DNA of 49,200 bases from Caulobacter sp. 17J65-9. GTDB taxonomy: Bacteria > Pseudomonadota > Alphaproteobacteria > Caulobacterales > Caulobacteraceae. The translations under genes were made by a program, and so were the position numbers. Under the pieces are notes generated by a model. That model did no database searches and was not told the origin of the DNA. It saw nothing but the letters and a program-made list of their open reading frames with translations. The stretch is taken from NCBI RefSeq assembly GCF_010975005.1, contig NZ_JAAIVC010000012.1, positions 1-49,200 of the forward strand, given 5' to 3'. Positions 39,017-46,825 of the stretch are shown one piece after another. Each line of letters begins with the position of its first letter. The first letter of the stretch is position 1.

Positions 39017-39225
39017 TAAGCCGCTTGCAGGTTGACGGCGGATTCCTTGCCGCTGCGACGGTCACGCTCCAGCTCGTAGGAGAGCTTCTGGCCTTCGTCG
39101 ATGCGGCCCAGGGTCGAATTCTCGACAGCGCTCACGTGCACGAACACGTCCTTGCCGCCGTCATCCGGCTGGATGAAGCCGTAGCCCTTGGTCGCGTTGA
39201 ACCATTTCACAACACCGGTCGCCAT
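39016..39225 (-). CDS. cspA: Cold shock protein, CspA family
   Basis: 69 aa. [20 protein letters not shown] has RNP1 (KGYGFI), and [15 protein letters not shown] has RNP2 (VFVHVS), with the aromatic RNA-binding residues all kept. The start has a perfect AAGGAGG Shine-Dalgarno. It is an RNA chaperone of the CSD fold. It is the first gene of a two-gene operon with infA, overlapping it by 1 nt. Whether it is cold-induced or constitutive cannot be told from the sequence. Confidence 0.95.
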   Translation of the reverse strand: MATGVVKWFNATKGYGFIQPDDGGKDVFVHVSAVENSTLGRIDEGQKLSYELERDRRSGKESAVNLQAA

Positions 39226-39540
39226 TGGCGGCCTCCTTAGAATTCAGTGCGCCCGCCGCAAGAGCGCGGCGGACAGCGTCAAGTCTGAGCGGAGACGTCC
39301 TGGAGACCGAGCGCGTCGCGAACGGCAGAAGGCGCGTGCAGGCGACAGATAGCTCGACGGACGCGTAAATGCGCCCTAAGGCTCCAGAAGTCCAGCGCCG
39401 CGCGCAAAAAAATCCCCGCCCGCGACCAGAAGACCGACAGATCAACCGTCGCCGTCGATTTGATGGCCGCTCAATTATTCTTCCCGAAGCGGCCGAAAAT
39501 CTTTTCCCAAGGCCGCGGAAAATCCGGCGCGCGCGCCGCC
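39226..39540 (-). promoter_or_regulatory. cspA upstream region with 5'UTR hairpin
   Basis: 315 bp with no gene. Reading toward cspA there is a GCCGCCGC...GCGGCGGGC hairpin (about 39251-39272), 20 nt before the Shine-Dalgarno, and TTGACG just above it. Runs of T near 39400 (ATTTTTTTGCG on the minus strand) may terminate the upstream gene at 39541. A long 5'UTR is common for csp genes, but no thermoswitch is proven here. Confidence 0.45.
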
Positions 39541-40005
39541 TCACCGGCCCCGTTTGCTGTCCTTCACCGCCTGCAGCGCGAAGGCCTGCAGGCGGGCGGA
39601 GGGCTGCATTTGCGCCGGCGCGCGGCCGCGCAGGTCGGCCAGGCGCAGCTCGGCGTCAGGTCCCGCGCCGTCGGTCAGCCGCAGCTCGCCGCTGACCGGA
39701 TCGACGCTGAGCGCGCCCTCCCCCGTCTCGGCCAGCAGGGCGGTGTTGAACTCCAGCCGCGAGGCGCGCTCGACCGCGCCTCCGCAGACCTTCAGCAGCA
39801 GGGCCGCCGCCTTGTCCGCCTTGCCGACCTGGGCCAGCACGCCTGGCGCGTTGATGCGCATGCAGAGCTCGGCGTTGTAGTCGGCCGGCACGGTCGGCGC
39901 GGTCGGCGGCGCCGGCTGAGCGAAGCTTGCGACCGGCAGCAGGACGACCGCCGCGAACGCACACCCGCGCAAGGCGCGCACGCTCCATGAAACCCTGTCG
40001 ATCAT
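39541..40005 (-). CDS. Secreted hypothetical protein
   Basis: 154 aa with a signal peptide (1-29, PVASFAQP). The mature part is DYNAELCMRINAPGVLAQVG, then KAAALLLKVCGGAVERASRL and a beta-rich end (SVDPVSGELRLTDG). It has two Cys, perhaps a disulfide. GGGGAGAG precedes the ATG. Next to it is the charged-block repeat protein gene, on the same strand and 110 bp upstream, but a terminator-like hairpin lies between. Family not recognised. Confidence 0.65.
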   Translation of the reverse strand: MIDRVSWSVRALRGCAFAAVVLLPVASFAQPAPPTAPTVPADYNAELCMRINAPGVLAQVGKADKAAALLLKVCGGAVERASRLEFNTALLAETGEGALSVDPVSGELRLTDGAGPDAELRLADLRGRAPAQMQPSARLQAFALQAVKDSKRGR

Positions 40006-40071
40006 TGAAGCTCTCCCCCCGGAATCGCCGAAGCGTAGCGGTCCGCCCCGCGCCCGACTACGTCGACGGTC

Positions 40072-40100
40072 GGGCGGCCGCCCCATTGAGGCGGCCGCCC
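40072..40100 (-). terminator. Hairpin downstream of the charged-block repeat gene
   Basis: GGGCGGCCGCC (40072-40082) and GGCGGCCGCCC (40090-40100) form an 11-bp perfect stem with a 7-nt loop, 14 bp after the stop. There is no T-run. Confidence 0.55.
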
Positions 40101-40114
40101 CTTCGCCTCAAAGC

Positions 40115-41221
40115 CTAGTGCAGCGCCTCGCCGCCGAAGGACTCGCCGCCGAACATCGCGCCGGCCGCGACGCCGCGGCGCCGACGCCGACGGCGCACCG
40201 CCTCGCCCGCGGCCAGCGCCCGCAGCAGTTGCCGGTCGTCGTCGCCGGCGCCCTCTTCGTCAAAGCCGCCGAAGCCGCCCTCCTCCTCGCGCTGCTCGCG
40301 GATCAGGTGGGCCAGCAGCATGCGACGGCGGCGACGGCGGCGCAGCAGGCCGCCGGCGACCAGCAGCCTGACGATGCGGCGATCCTCGTCCGCCCCCTCG
40401 TCCTGGCCGAAGCTCTCGCCAAAACCCTCGCCTTCCTCGCCCGTCTCGGCGCGGCGCTCGCGCATCAGATGCGCTAGCAGCATGCGGCGACGCCGACGCC
40501 GGCGCAGCAGCCCGCCAGCCACCAGCAGCCGGACGATGCGGCGATCCTCGTCCGCTCCCTCGTCCTGGCCGAAGCCCTCGCCAAAGCCCTCGCCCTCCTC
40601 GCCCGTCTCCTCGCGGTGCTCGCGCATCAGGTGGGCCAGCAGCATGCGGCGGCGACGGCGGCGGCGCAGCAGGCCGCCGGCGACCAGCAGCTTGACGATG
40701 CGGCGGTCGTCGTCCGCCCCCTCGTCCTCGCCGAAGCTCTCGCCCTCTTCGCCCGTCTCGCCGCGCTCAGCGCGCATCAGGTGGGCGATCAGCATCTTGC
40801 GGCGGCGCCCGCGGCGCAGCAGGCCGCCCGCCACCAGCATCCGCACGAAGCGGCGGTCGTCGTCGCCGTCGCCGGTCTCGTCGAAGCTTTCGCCTTCCGT
40901 GTCGATGTCCTCGCCGCCCTCGCCGTGTTCACGGATCAGGTGAGCCAGCAGCATGCGGCGGCGGCGGCGCCGGCGCAGCAAGCCGCCGGCGACCAGCAGC
41001 TTGACGATGCGGCGATCGTCGTCGCCCTCCTCGCCCTGGTCGTCGAAGCTTTCGCCCTCGTCCATGCCGGTCTCCTCGTCGCCCTCGCGGAGCAGGCGGG
41101 CCAGCAGGAGGCGGCGGACACGCCGGTTGCGCAGGGCGTCGCCGGCCATCAGCCGGGCCACGGTCCCCTCGTCGTCACGCGTGTCGGAGCCGGTGTCGTT
41201 CACGGATTCGCCGATGCTCAT
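40115..41221 (-). CDS. Charged-block tandem-repeat protein, unknown function
   Basis: 368 aa made of seven repeats of about 50 aa (five full, one degenerate at each end). Each unit has an acidic cap (DDDRR or DEDRR), a hydrophobic helix (IVKLLVAGGLL), a run of seven Arg, a second short helix (MLLAHLMRE) and an acidic Gly/Phe linker (GEEGEGFGEGFGQDEGA). There is no signal peptide or Cys. The start MSIGESVNDTGS is preferred over the ATG nine bases earlier, as GGGAG lies 9 nt before it. I recognise no family. The pattern allows coiled-coil-like or phase-separating assembly, nucleic-acid or phosphate binding through the Arg runs, or amphipathic membrane contact. The repeats differ by point changes and linker length, so they are not a recent sequencing-type duplication. 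Confidence 0.85.
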   Translation of the reverse strand: MSIGESVNDTGSDTRDDEGTVARLMAGDALRNRRVRRLLLARLLREGDEETGMDEGESFDDQGEEGDDDRRIVKLLVAGGLLRRRRRRRMLLAHLIREHGEGGEDIDTEGESFDETGDGDDDRRFVRMLVAGGLLRRGRRRKMLIAHLMRAERGETGEEGESFGEDEGADDDRRIVKLLVAGGLLRRRRRRRMLLAHLMREHREETGEEGEGFGEGFGQDEGADEDRRIVRLLVAGGLLRRRRRRRMLLAHLMRERRAETGEEGEGFGESFGQDEGADEDRRIVRLLVAGGLLRRRRRRRMLLAHLIREQREEEGGFGGFDEEGAGDDDRQLLRALAAGEAVRRRRRRRGVAAGAMFGGESFGGEALH

Positions 41222-41417
41222 CTGAGGCATCTCCCTGTTGGGAAATTTCGGGGTCAGTTCGCAGTCAGGTCGCAATCAGGCCGCGCGGCGTCCCTCAGGA
41301 GGCCGCAGAAAGCCGCCTGGCGCGCCCGAAACCTAGCGAAACCCCCGCCCGCCGATATCCGGGAAAGGCATGAAAACCGGTCCGGTGGACCCCCTACGAC
41401 CGCGGCGGCGCGCGCCC

Positions 41418-42041
41418 TTACCTCGAAAGAGCTAGCCGCGCCCCGAAGGCCAGGAACACCCCGCCGACCACCCGGTCCAGCGCCCTGGTCACCTGCGGCC
41501 GGCGCAGCAGACGCCCCACCGGCGCGGTGGCGGCGATCAGCACGGCGAACCAGAGAAGCCCGATCAGCACGTGCACGACGGCCAGCAGCATCGAAAACGC
41601 CGCCACGTCCGCGCCGGCCGGCACGAACTGGGGCAGGAAGGTGATGTAGAACACCCCGATCTTCGGATTGAGGATGTTGGTCAGGAAGCCCTGGCGCAGC
41701 GACCGCCACGGGCTTGCCCCGCCGGCGGCGCCCAGCGCCGGGTCGAACCCCTCGCGCGGCTTCCACAGCAGCTTCACGCCCAGCCACACCAGGTAGGCCG
41801 CGCCGACCCACTTCACGATCGTATAGATCACGCCCGAGGCCGCCAGCAGCGCGCCCAGGCCCAGCGAGACCAGCGTCCCCCAGACCAGGCAGCCGATCGA
41901 GATTCCCAGCGCCGCGAACGCCGCCGGCCGCGCCCCGCCGCCCGCCGCCGAGCGCAGCACCATGGCGGTGTCCACGCCGGGCGTGATGGTCAGCAGCGTC
42001 GCCGCGGCGACAAAGGCCAGCAAGGCCTGAACGACGGTCAT
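41418..42041 (-). CDS. LysE/RhtB-family exporter
   Basis: 207 aa with six predicted TM helices. The family opening LTITPGVDTAMVLRSAAGGG has the conserved TPGP-like motif (here TPGV), and FLTNILNPKIGVFYITFLPQ is the second signature before TM4. These proteins export amino acids such as lysine, threonine or homoserine lactone. A Gly/Arg-rich loop (KPREGFDPALGAAGGASPWR) joins the halves. It is monocistronic. Substrate unknown. Confidence 0.92.
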   Translation of the reverse strand: MTVVQALLAFVAAATLLTITPGVDTAMVLRSAAGGGARPAAFAALGISIGCLVWGTLVSLGLGALLAASGVIYTIVKWVGAAYLVWLGVKLLWKPREGFDPALGAAGGASPWRSLRQGFLTNILNPKIGVFYITFLPQFVPAGADVAAFSMLLAVVHVLIGLLWFAVLIAATAPVGRLLRRPQVTRALDRVVGGVFLAFGARLALSR

Positions 42042-42101
42042 GAGCGCCTCCGTCCCCCAGCGCTACCGCCGCAATCGGGCGTCGGCAAGGCGAGTGCGAT
42101 C

Positions 42102-42350
42102 AAGATCTCCCCCCGCTGGGGAGGGCCATCGCATTTAGAACACCCGTCATCCCGGACAGCGCGTCAGCGCTGATCCGGGACCCAGCAAGCTCGACCTGAA
42201 CGCCGCGAAACCCGCCCTGCAACGAGCGTTGCGCTGGCTGGGTCCCGGCTCTCCGCTGCGCTTCGCTCCGCTGCGGCCGGGATGACGATCCATATGCGAT
42301 AGCCCTTACCCCGTCGGGGGGAGCCGCCGTGAAAGGCGGCGTTGGGACCG
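42102..42350. repeat. Family-B repeat interrupted by another element
   Basis: GATCTCCCCCCGCTGGGG (42102 on) is the left end of family B, and CCGTCGGGGGGAGCCGCCGT with AAAGGCGGCG (about 42311-42340) is the rest. The 190 bp between them is the MITE-like element at 42123-42305. Confidence 0.72.
42123..42305. mobile_element. MITE-like element nested in the family-B repeat
   Basis: The ends GGGCCATCGCAT (42123-42134) and ATGCGATAGCCC (42294-42305) are 12-bp inverted repeats with one mismatch. Inside are CGTCATCCCGG and CCGGGATGACG as a second pair, and an inner GACCCAGC/GCTGGGTC. It is 183 bp with no coding capacity. No target duplication is clear. Confidence 0.6.
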
Positions 42351-42508
42351 ACTGCTTCGAGACGACCGCGCCGCTGCGCGCATGCCCGGGAACCTGGGAC
42401 CTGCCCGACTGGCGAAATCCCGACGAATGGATCGCCCACTCCGCCAGGATCGCCGCCGTCACCGGCCTGACCCCGCCGCCGCCGCGGCTGGGCAAGACAA
42501 CGCGCTGA
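42329..42508 (+). pseudogene. Possible gene remnant fused to repeat DNA
   Basis: A frame of 59 codons whose first part lies in repeat B. From ACPGTWDLPDWRNPDEWIAH to RIAAVTGLTPPPPRL it looks like true protein sequence with a clear Trp/Asp pattern. It has no start signal of its own, so it may be the C-terminus of a gene whose front was lost to the repeat insertion. Confidence 0.35.
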
Positions 42509-42520
42509 GGACGCCGCGCC

Positions 42521-43021
42521 TCAGGGCGCGACTTCGGCCACGATCGCGCCGGCGACCGGCGTCTTGCGCGGGGTCTTCACCGCCTCGTCCGGATCGCGCG
42601 CGCGCAGCACGCCGCAGACGACCTGGGGCCGCCCGTGGCCCAGGAAACCCGTGCGCACCCCCTGGACCTCCAGGCTCCCATGCGCCGGCACCATCCCGGA
42701 GATCGGGACGATCACGCCGACGACGCGGTCCCCTTCCCCGACGAGACAGTCGAGCTCCGGCTTGTCGATCGGCGTGGCGGTCGCGTTGACGACGGTCGCG
42801 TCCAGGGAAAGGAGTTGCGAGGGCTTGCCGAAGACGTCGACCGGCGCGCCCCAGTGGGCGACCAGCCGGGTCAGGCCCAGATCCCGTCCGCCCGTCTGCT
42901 CAGGCCCGATCACCGGCGCCGGCGCCGCAGCGGCAGGCTTGCCGGCGGCGGGCTTCTCGGCGTCGCACGCGGCCGTGGCCAGGCAGGCCAGAGCCGTGCA
43001 CGCGATGATCGCCAGGCGCAT
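42521..43021 (-). CDS. Lipoprotein with immunoglobulin-like C-terminal domain (tentative)
   Basis: 166 aa. Signal MRLAIIACTALACLATAACD has lipobox ATAAC at Cys19. An Ala/Pro linker follows, then strands: LLSLDATVVNATATPIDKPE, DCLVGEGDRVVGVIVPISG and SLEVQGVRTGFLG, with one Cys pair (DCLVG and VVCGV). The pattern resembles a small beta-sandwich of the FxLYD type but is not specific. GGGGGA lies 7 nt upstream of the ATG. Function unknown. Confidence 0.68.
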   Translation of the reverse strand: MRLAIIACTALACLATAACDAEKPAAGKPAAAAPAPVIGPEQTGGRDLGLTRLVAHWGAPVDVFGKPSQLLSLDATVVNATATPIDKPELDCLVGEGDRVVGVIVPISGMVPAHGSLEVQGVRTGFLGHGRPQVVCGVLRARDPDEAVKTPRKTPVAGAIVAEVAP

Positions 43022-43152
43022 GATGTTTCCCCCAACCGCGCTGTCAGACCCCGGCTTATAACCCCGCCCTCGCGCCCCGCAACGCCCGCCGACCGTTGTT
43101 CGCCCGCGGATTCGCCCCTACCAGAGCGCTCCAGCGGACCAGGGGGACCTTC

Positions 43153-43464
43153 ATGGCGCTCGAGCTTCGACCGAACTGCGAGTTCTGCGACAAGGACCTG
43201 CCGCCGGCGGCGACCGACGCGCGCATCTGCACCTACGAATGCACCTTCTGCGCCGACTGCGTCGAACAACGGCTCGCCGACGTCTGCCCGAACTGCGGCG
43301 GCGGCTTCGCGCCCCGGCCGATCCGCCCGGCCACGGAGTGGCGCCCGGGCCTGTCGGTCGCCCAGCGCCCGCCCTCGACCGTGCGCCGCTCGCTGAACTA
43401 CGGCCTCGCCGACATCCAGGCCCTGTCGCTCAGGCTGCGCGACATCCCGCCGGAGCAGCGCTGA
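43153..43464 (+). CDS. DUF1272 zinc-binding protein
   Basis: 103 aa. MALELRPNCEFCDKDLPPAA, CTYECTFCADCVEQRLADVC and PNCGGGFAPRPIRP place Cys at 9, 12, 26, 30, 33, 36, 45 and 48, the eight-Cys pattern of DUF1272 (two zinc sites). The domain is usually about 60 aa; here a 45-aa tail follows. AGGGGGA lies 7 nt before the ATG. Function unknown. Confidence 0.85.
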   Translation: MALELRPNCEFCDKDLPPAATDARICTYECTFCADCVEQRLADVCPNCGGGFAPRPIRPATEWRPGLSVAQRPPSTVRRSLNYGLADIQALSLRLRDIPPEQR

Positions 43465-43473
43465 GCGCGGGCG

Positions 43474-44397
43474 TCACTCGCGCCAGAGGCAGACCCGCAC
43501 CTGCGCGTTGACCAGGCAGGCGCCTTTTCGCTCGAGCACGCCGTAGACGCGATCGCCGTGGGTCGCGCTCACGTCCAGGTTTCCGTAGCCGGTCCACCCG
43601 TCGTCGTCGCGAAAGACCTCCGCCCAGTAATCCCTGGACCGCTCGCCGGCGAAGAGCTCCGGAACGGGGTAATCGCGGCCGCTGAAGATCTGGCGCGGCC
43701 CGGCGATGTAGAAGGCCCCGCCCTTCCCGATCCTGTAGGAGCAGCGCCCGGAAATCAGGGCCTTCCCGTCCACCTCCAGCAGGCAACGGCCCCACTTGTA
43801 CCCCGGCGGCAGGCGATGGCGGCCCGGGGCGGCGACGGGCTCGAAGCCCGGCTCGCGGGCCTTCGGCAGCCAGATCCCGTCGGCCCTGACGGCGTCCTTG
43901 TAGCGGTCCGCCGGGTAGAACTCTCCGCCGTCGCCGAGCCAGGACGGCAACTGGTCGGGCGGGAACGTCGTAACGTACGGGGCCGGGTCGTCCGCCAGCG
44001 CGCGGTCGACCGGATGGATCTCGCCGTCCACGCACCTCGGCTTGTCGTCGCCTTCGTAGCTGTACGAGCCCACCACGTTGCCGGCGGCGCTGATCACGAT
44101 CAGCTCGGAGCGGCCGTGCGCCTCACTCGCCCCCTGGGTGAGGTGGTAGAACCAGTAGATGTCGTAGGCGGGCCGCCCCGCCGCGGTGCGGATCGTGCAG
44201 ACCTTCGAAAGGGTCGTGCCGCGCGCCAGCACCTCCCGCTCGAAATCCTGCCGCGCCAGCAGGGCGTAGATCTTCGGATCCCCGCGCGAGGGCTCGTTCA
44301 CGTCGGCGAACGGCCCCGCGCGCGCCTGCACGGGCGCGCCGGCCAGACAGGCCAGAACAAGGAGCCAGGCCGCGAACGCCCAGCCGGGCCTAGGCAT
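43474..44397 (-). CDS. Secreted hypothetical protein, 307 aa
   Basis: A signal peptide (1-27, GAPVQARAG) and a mature part with FADVNEPSRGDPKIYALLAR, then YDIYWFYHLTQG and ELIVISAAGNVVGSYSYEGD. The second half holds Cys-paired strands (GRCLLEVDGKALISGRCSYR and GACLVNAQVRVCLWRE). It overlaps the preceding membrane-protein gene by 8 bp, so the two form one operon. I recognise no family. The repeated 'GRC...' strands could be carbohydrate- or lipid-binding. Confidence 0.68.
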   Translation of the reverse strand: MPRPGWAFAAWLLVLACLAGAPVQARAGPFADVNEPSRGDPKIYALLARQDFEREVLARGTTLSKVCTIRTAAGRPAYDIYWFYHLTQGASEAHGRSELIVISAAGNVVGSYSYEGDDKPRCVDGEIHPVDRALADDPAPYVTTFPPDQLPSWLGDGGEFYPADRYKDAVRADGIWLPKAREPGFEPVAAPGRHRLPPGYKWGRCLLEVDGKALISGRCSYRIGKGGAFYIAGPRQIFSGRDYPVPELFAGERSRDYWAEVFRDDDGWTGYGNLDVSATHGDRVYGVLERKGACLVNAQVRVCLWRE

Positions 44398-44869
44398 TCG
44401 ACTGGATTTCCAGCCGCGCGATCGCGCCGTCGACGGCGCAGATCCGGACCTGCCGGCCCGCAAGCCGCGGGGCGCCGAACCGGACGATCTGATTGTAGCC
44501 GGGCTGCCCCATCAGGAAGTAGTCGTAGCTGAAGTGGCGATCGCCGACGTCGAAGCTTTCGGGCGGCGGGCCTTTCACGTCGGTCGGCTGCTCGACGAAG
44601 TTCCGGACGGTCCCGCTCACCATCTCGCACCGGCCTTCCCTCACGGCGCGCCCCAGCTGCCAGTGCGGCGTCGCCACGAAGGCGACATATCCGGCCATCC
44701 AAAGCGCGGGGAAGACGAGCCCGAGCTGCCAGGGCTGGCCCTTGTCCGCCATCCCGGCCGTCGCCAGCAATCCGATGAGCAGCCCGAACCCAAGCCAGGG
44801 CAGGTGCGGCGGGATCAGGTTTGTTGCGTCATAGACGACTTGGTAAGCGACGGGGCTCATGCCCGGCAT
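44390..44869 (-). CDS. Two-TM membrane protein, operon partner of the 307-aa secreted protein
   Basis: 159 aa: TM helices at about 24-42 (LPWLGFGLLIGLLATAGM) and 48-66 (QLGLVFPALWMAGYVAFVA). The C-terminal soluble domain contains CEMVSGTVRNFVEQPTDVKG, FSYDYFLMGQPGYNQIVRFG and QVRICAVDGAIARLEIQ. This is a beta-rich domain of the kind found in proteins with 'G.V..F' strands that measure signal at the membrane. It starts the operon. The function is unknown. Confidence 0.65.
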   Translation of the reverse strand: MPGMSPVAYQVVYDATNLIPPHLPWLGFGLLIGLLATAGMADKGQPWQLGLVFPALWMAGYVAFVATPHWQLGRAVREGRCEMVSGTVRNFVEQPTDVKGPPPESFDVGDRHFSYDYFLMGQPGYNQIVRFGAPRLAGRQVRICAVDGAIARLEIQSNA

Positions 44870-44928
44870 GGTTGCAGTAACGCCGCTCGTATAGCAACGC
44901 TAGGCGCAGGGGCTGATTTCAGGGCGCC

Positions 44929-45483
44929 ATGTCTGAACTTCTGGATCGACTGCCGGCGCTGATCGCCGGGAACGGCTACCTGCTCGCGGGGGCCGCAGCC
45001 GCCGTGCTTCTGGTGCTTGTCGCGGCGTCCTTGAGCCGACGTGCGAAGCGGGCGCCGGCGACCAGCGACGTACACGAGGCGAAGCCTGCGTCCCCGCCCC
45101 CGAACCGACGGCTCGGCGACGGATACGAGCCTCATGTCGACGAGGAGGACGGCCGGCTGATCTACGGGCTGCCGGTGGACTCCAGCTTCGTCTCCACCAG
45201 CTTCTCGTTTGAGATCACTCAAGCCGACCTCGACGTGCTGCTGTCCGACCGGTACCGGCGCGCCGCGCTCGAAGTGGTGGCGCACACCATCCTTCAGCGC
45301 TCCATGGTGCGTGGCCGACCTCCGGTGACCCAGGCGGACTTCAAGCAGGTTCTGCTCAACGTGCTGCACGCCCCGCAAGAGCAGTTCGAGGAATACCTCG
45401 CGACCGTAGACCGGGAGCACAACACCGTGGTCCGCCACTACATCGACCAGATACTTGCGAGGCGACCTGGGCGGGGGGCTTAG
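44929..45483 (+). CDS. Membrane-anchored hypothetical protein
   Basis: 184 aa. One TM (about 17-36, YLLAGAAAAVLLVLVAASLS), then a linker (RRAKRAPATSDVHEAKPASP), and a cytoplasmic helical domain from about 75 (LIYGLPVDSSFVSTSFSFEI, ALEVVAHTILQRSMVRGRPP, FKQVLLNVLHAPQEQFEEYL). It is divergent from the two-gene operon at 43.5-44.9 kb, with 59 bp between. No family recognised. Confidence 0.65.
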   Translation: MSELLDRLPALIAGNGYLLAGAAAAVLLVLVAASLSRRAKRAPATSDVHEAKPASPPPNRRLGDGYEPHVDEEDGRLIYGLPVDSSFVSTSFSFEITQADLDVLLSDRYRRAALEVVAHTILQRSMVRGRPPVTQADFKQVLLNVLHAPQEQFEEYLATVDREHNTVVRHYIDQILARRPGRGA

Positions 45484-45541
45484 TCCCGATCGCATTCTGG
45501 AGCGGACGCCCCGAGCCCGACGCCCAGCGCAATCCGCGTCC

Positions 45542-45706
45542 CTAGCAGCTCGAGCCGCCCCGGTACGAGCCGCCGCCACCGCTGCAGCGCCGGACGGTTT
45601 CGGGGTGCTCCGAGATGAACCAGCAGAAGGCGACGAACAGCACGAGGGTCGCCGCCCCTGCGACGTTCACCCAGAACACCTGGGGATCCATCTTCTTACG
45701 CGGCAT
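45542..45706 (-). CDS. Small single-TM protein with Gly/Ser/Cys tail
   Basis: 54 aa: MPRKKMDPQVFWVNVAGAAT, one TM (about 10-30) and a tail RRCSGGGGSYRGGSSC. GGGGGAT lies 4 nt upstream of the first Met. The frame is open for 12 codons before it, without a start signal. Function unknown. Confidence 0.5.
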   Translation of the reverse strand: MPRKKMDPQVFWVNVAGAATLVLFVAFCWFISEHPETVRRCSGGGGSYRGGSSC

Positions 45707-45805
45707 CCAATCCCCCCGCGGCGCCCTTCGTCCGCCGACCACACCCTAGCGGAGCAGCCGCCCGTCCGGCTACCATCGGTCGTGAACTCCGGGGGCGGAA
45801 AGACC

Positions 45806-46363
45806 ATGAAGCCAGGTTCGATCATGCACGCGCTGGGCTGCGCGCTGGTGCTGGCGAGCGCGGGGACGGCGGCCAACGCGGCCGACGGCGCCGCCCCGGC
45901 GAAAGCGACCTCCGTCGCCGACTGCGTCTGGGCCGCCACGCCGGACAAGGTGCGCTCCGCCCTCCTCGCCCGCCGCCCGGTCGCCGCGATCGGCGACGCC
46001 GTGAGCGCCGAGCAGGCCGAAGCCCTCGCCAGGGCCTGCCAGCTGCCGCTGACCGGCGACAGCGCGGTCCTGGTGGCCGACACCCTGCTGGCGCACTCCA
46101 TGAAGACCTGGTCGGTGGACCGCCTGAAGACCTACGGCGTCAGCGAGGCGGCCCTGCTCGACGCGTGGCGACGGCTGAAGCCCGAGACCCGCAAGGCGTT
46201 TTCCCACGCCTTCTCGCGCGGCTTCAGCCCACCGAACGCGGCCTATGACGACCTCGGCGCCGCCATCCACGACACCCTGCGCCTCAACGGCGAAGAGCCA
46301 GAGCTCCTCGTCTTCGACTTCGTCGCGGCGCAGTCGGTGCTGGAGCGGCTCCAGGCGAGCTGA
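45806..46363 (+). CDS. Secreted hypothetical protein, helical
   Basis: 185 aa. A signal peptide (1-25, TAANAADG) is followed by DCVWAATPDKVRSALLARRP, then helices LARACQLPLTGDSAVLVADT, YGVSEAALLDAWRRLKPETR and RKAFSHAFSRGFSPPNAAYD. GGGGGCGG lies 10 nt before the ATG. It is Ala-rich and mostly helical. No family recognised. Confidence 0.62.
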   Translation: MKPGSIMHALGCALVLASAGTAANAADGAAPAKATSVADCVWAATPDKVRSALLARRPVAAIGDAVSAEQAEALARACQLPLTGDSAVLVADTLLAHSMKTWSVDRLKTYGVSEAALLDAWRRLKPETRKAFSHAFSRGFSPPNAAYDDLGAAIHDTLRLNGEEPELLVFDFVAAQSVLERLQAS

Positions 46364-46383
46364 GGGACGGCTTGGCGTTCGGG

Positions 46384-46407
46384 GCCCGCTTTCGGCCCAA
46401 AGCGGGC
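46384..46407. repeat. Family-H hairpin repeat, copy 1
   Basis: GCCCGCTTT-CGGCCC-AAAGCGGGC. Nearly the same stem as the copies at 46721-46746 and 47664-47689; it ends 2 bp before the stop codon of the next gene. Confidence 0.75.
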
Positions 46408-46408
46408 G

Positions 46409-46693
46409 TTACGCCCCAAGCTGAAAGTCTTCGCCGTACGAAGCCATCAACCGGGCCCGCGCCCTGTCCACCTGTTCTGCAAAGTCACGCTCGAAGGGCG
46501 CAACCAGCTGCTTCTGCAGCTGGCTTAAGAGGCCAACTAGAGCGATTGGCTCCGCTGATGTTTCGAACATCTCCGGCGTGGGCCGGGCGACGTCCGCGCC
46601 CTCGGTCCATCGAGAGAGAAGGTCGAAGAGCACCAGCGCCTCATCTGCGGTGAGGCGCACGTCAACCGGCTCGTTGGAGGAATCGGGGCTCAT
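46409..46693 (-). CDS. Small hypothetical protein, between two hairpin repeats
   Basis: 94 aa, acidic and helical: MSPDSSNEPVDVRLTADEAL, LLSRWTEGADVARPTPEMFE, ALVGLLSQLQKQLVAPFERD. It has no signal peptide. Its GC bias is lower than that of its neighbours, as for other small genes here, and it lies between two family-H hairpins, so it may be part of an acquired unit. No start signal stands out. Function unknown. Confidence 0.58.
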   Translation of the reverse strand: MSPDSSNEPVDVRLTADEALVLFDLLSRWTEGADVARPTPEMFETSAEPIALVGLLSQLQKQLVAPFERDFAEQVDRARARLMASYGEDFQLGA

Positions 46694-46720
46694 GCCGTCC
46701 TTCTAGCACCACGGGCTGAA

Positions 46721-46746
46721 TGTCCGCTTTCGACCCAAAGCGGACA
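46721..46746. repeat. Family-H hairpin repeat, copy 2
   Basis: TGTCCGCTTT-CGACCC-AAAGCGGACA: 10-bp perfect arms with a 6-nt loop. This is the common alphaproteobacterial motif 'TGTCCGCTTTCGACCCAAAG'. Confidence 0.85.
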
Positions 46747-46825
46747 TTGAGGCCGCTGCTATGCTCCGGCCTTGACCGGCCGGATCTCGCCCCGCAGCCT
46801 CAACGCCGAATCCAGAGAGATCCTC

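Noticed and set aside
40616-41644. Plus-strand frame opposite the charged-block repeat gene (repeated HQVGQQHAAA units)
   Set aside because: It is the antisense image of the repeats and runs on past the end of the gene. The minus strand has the start signal and the sensible helix pattern.
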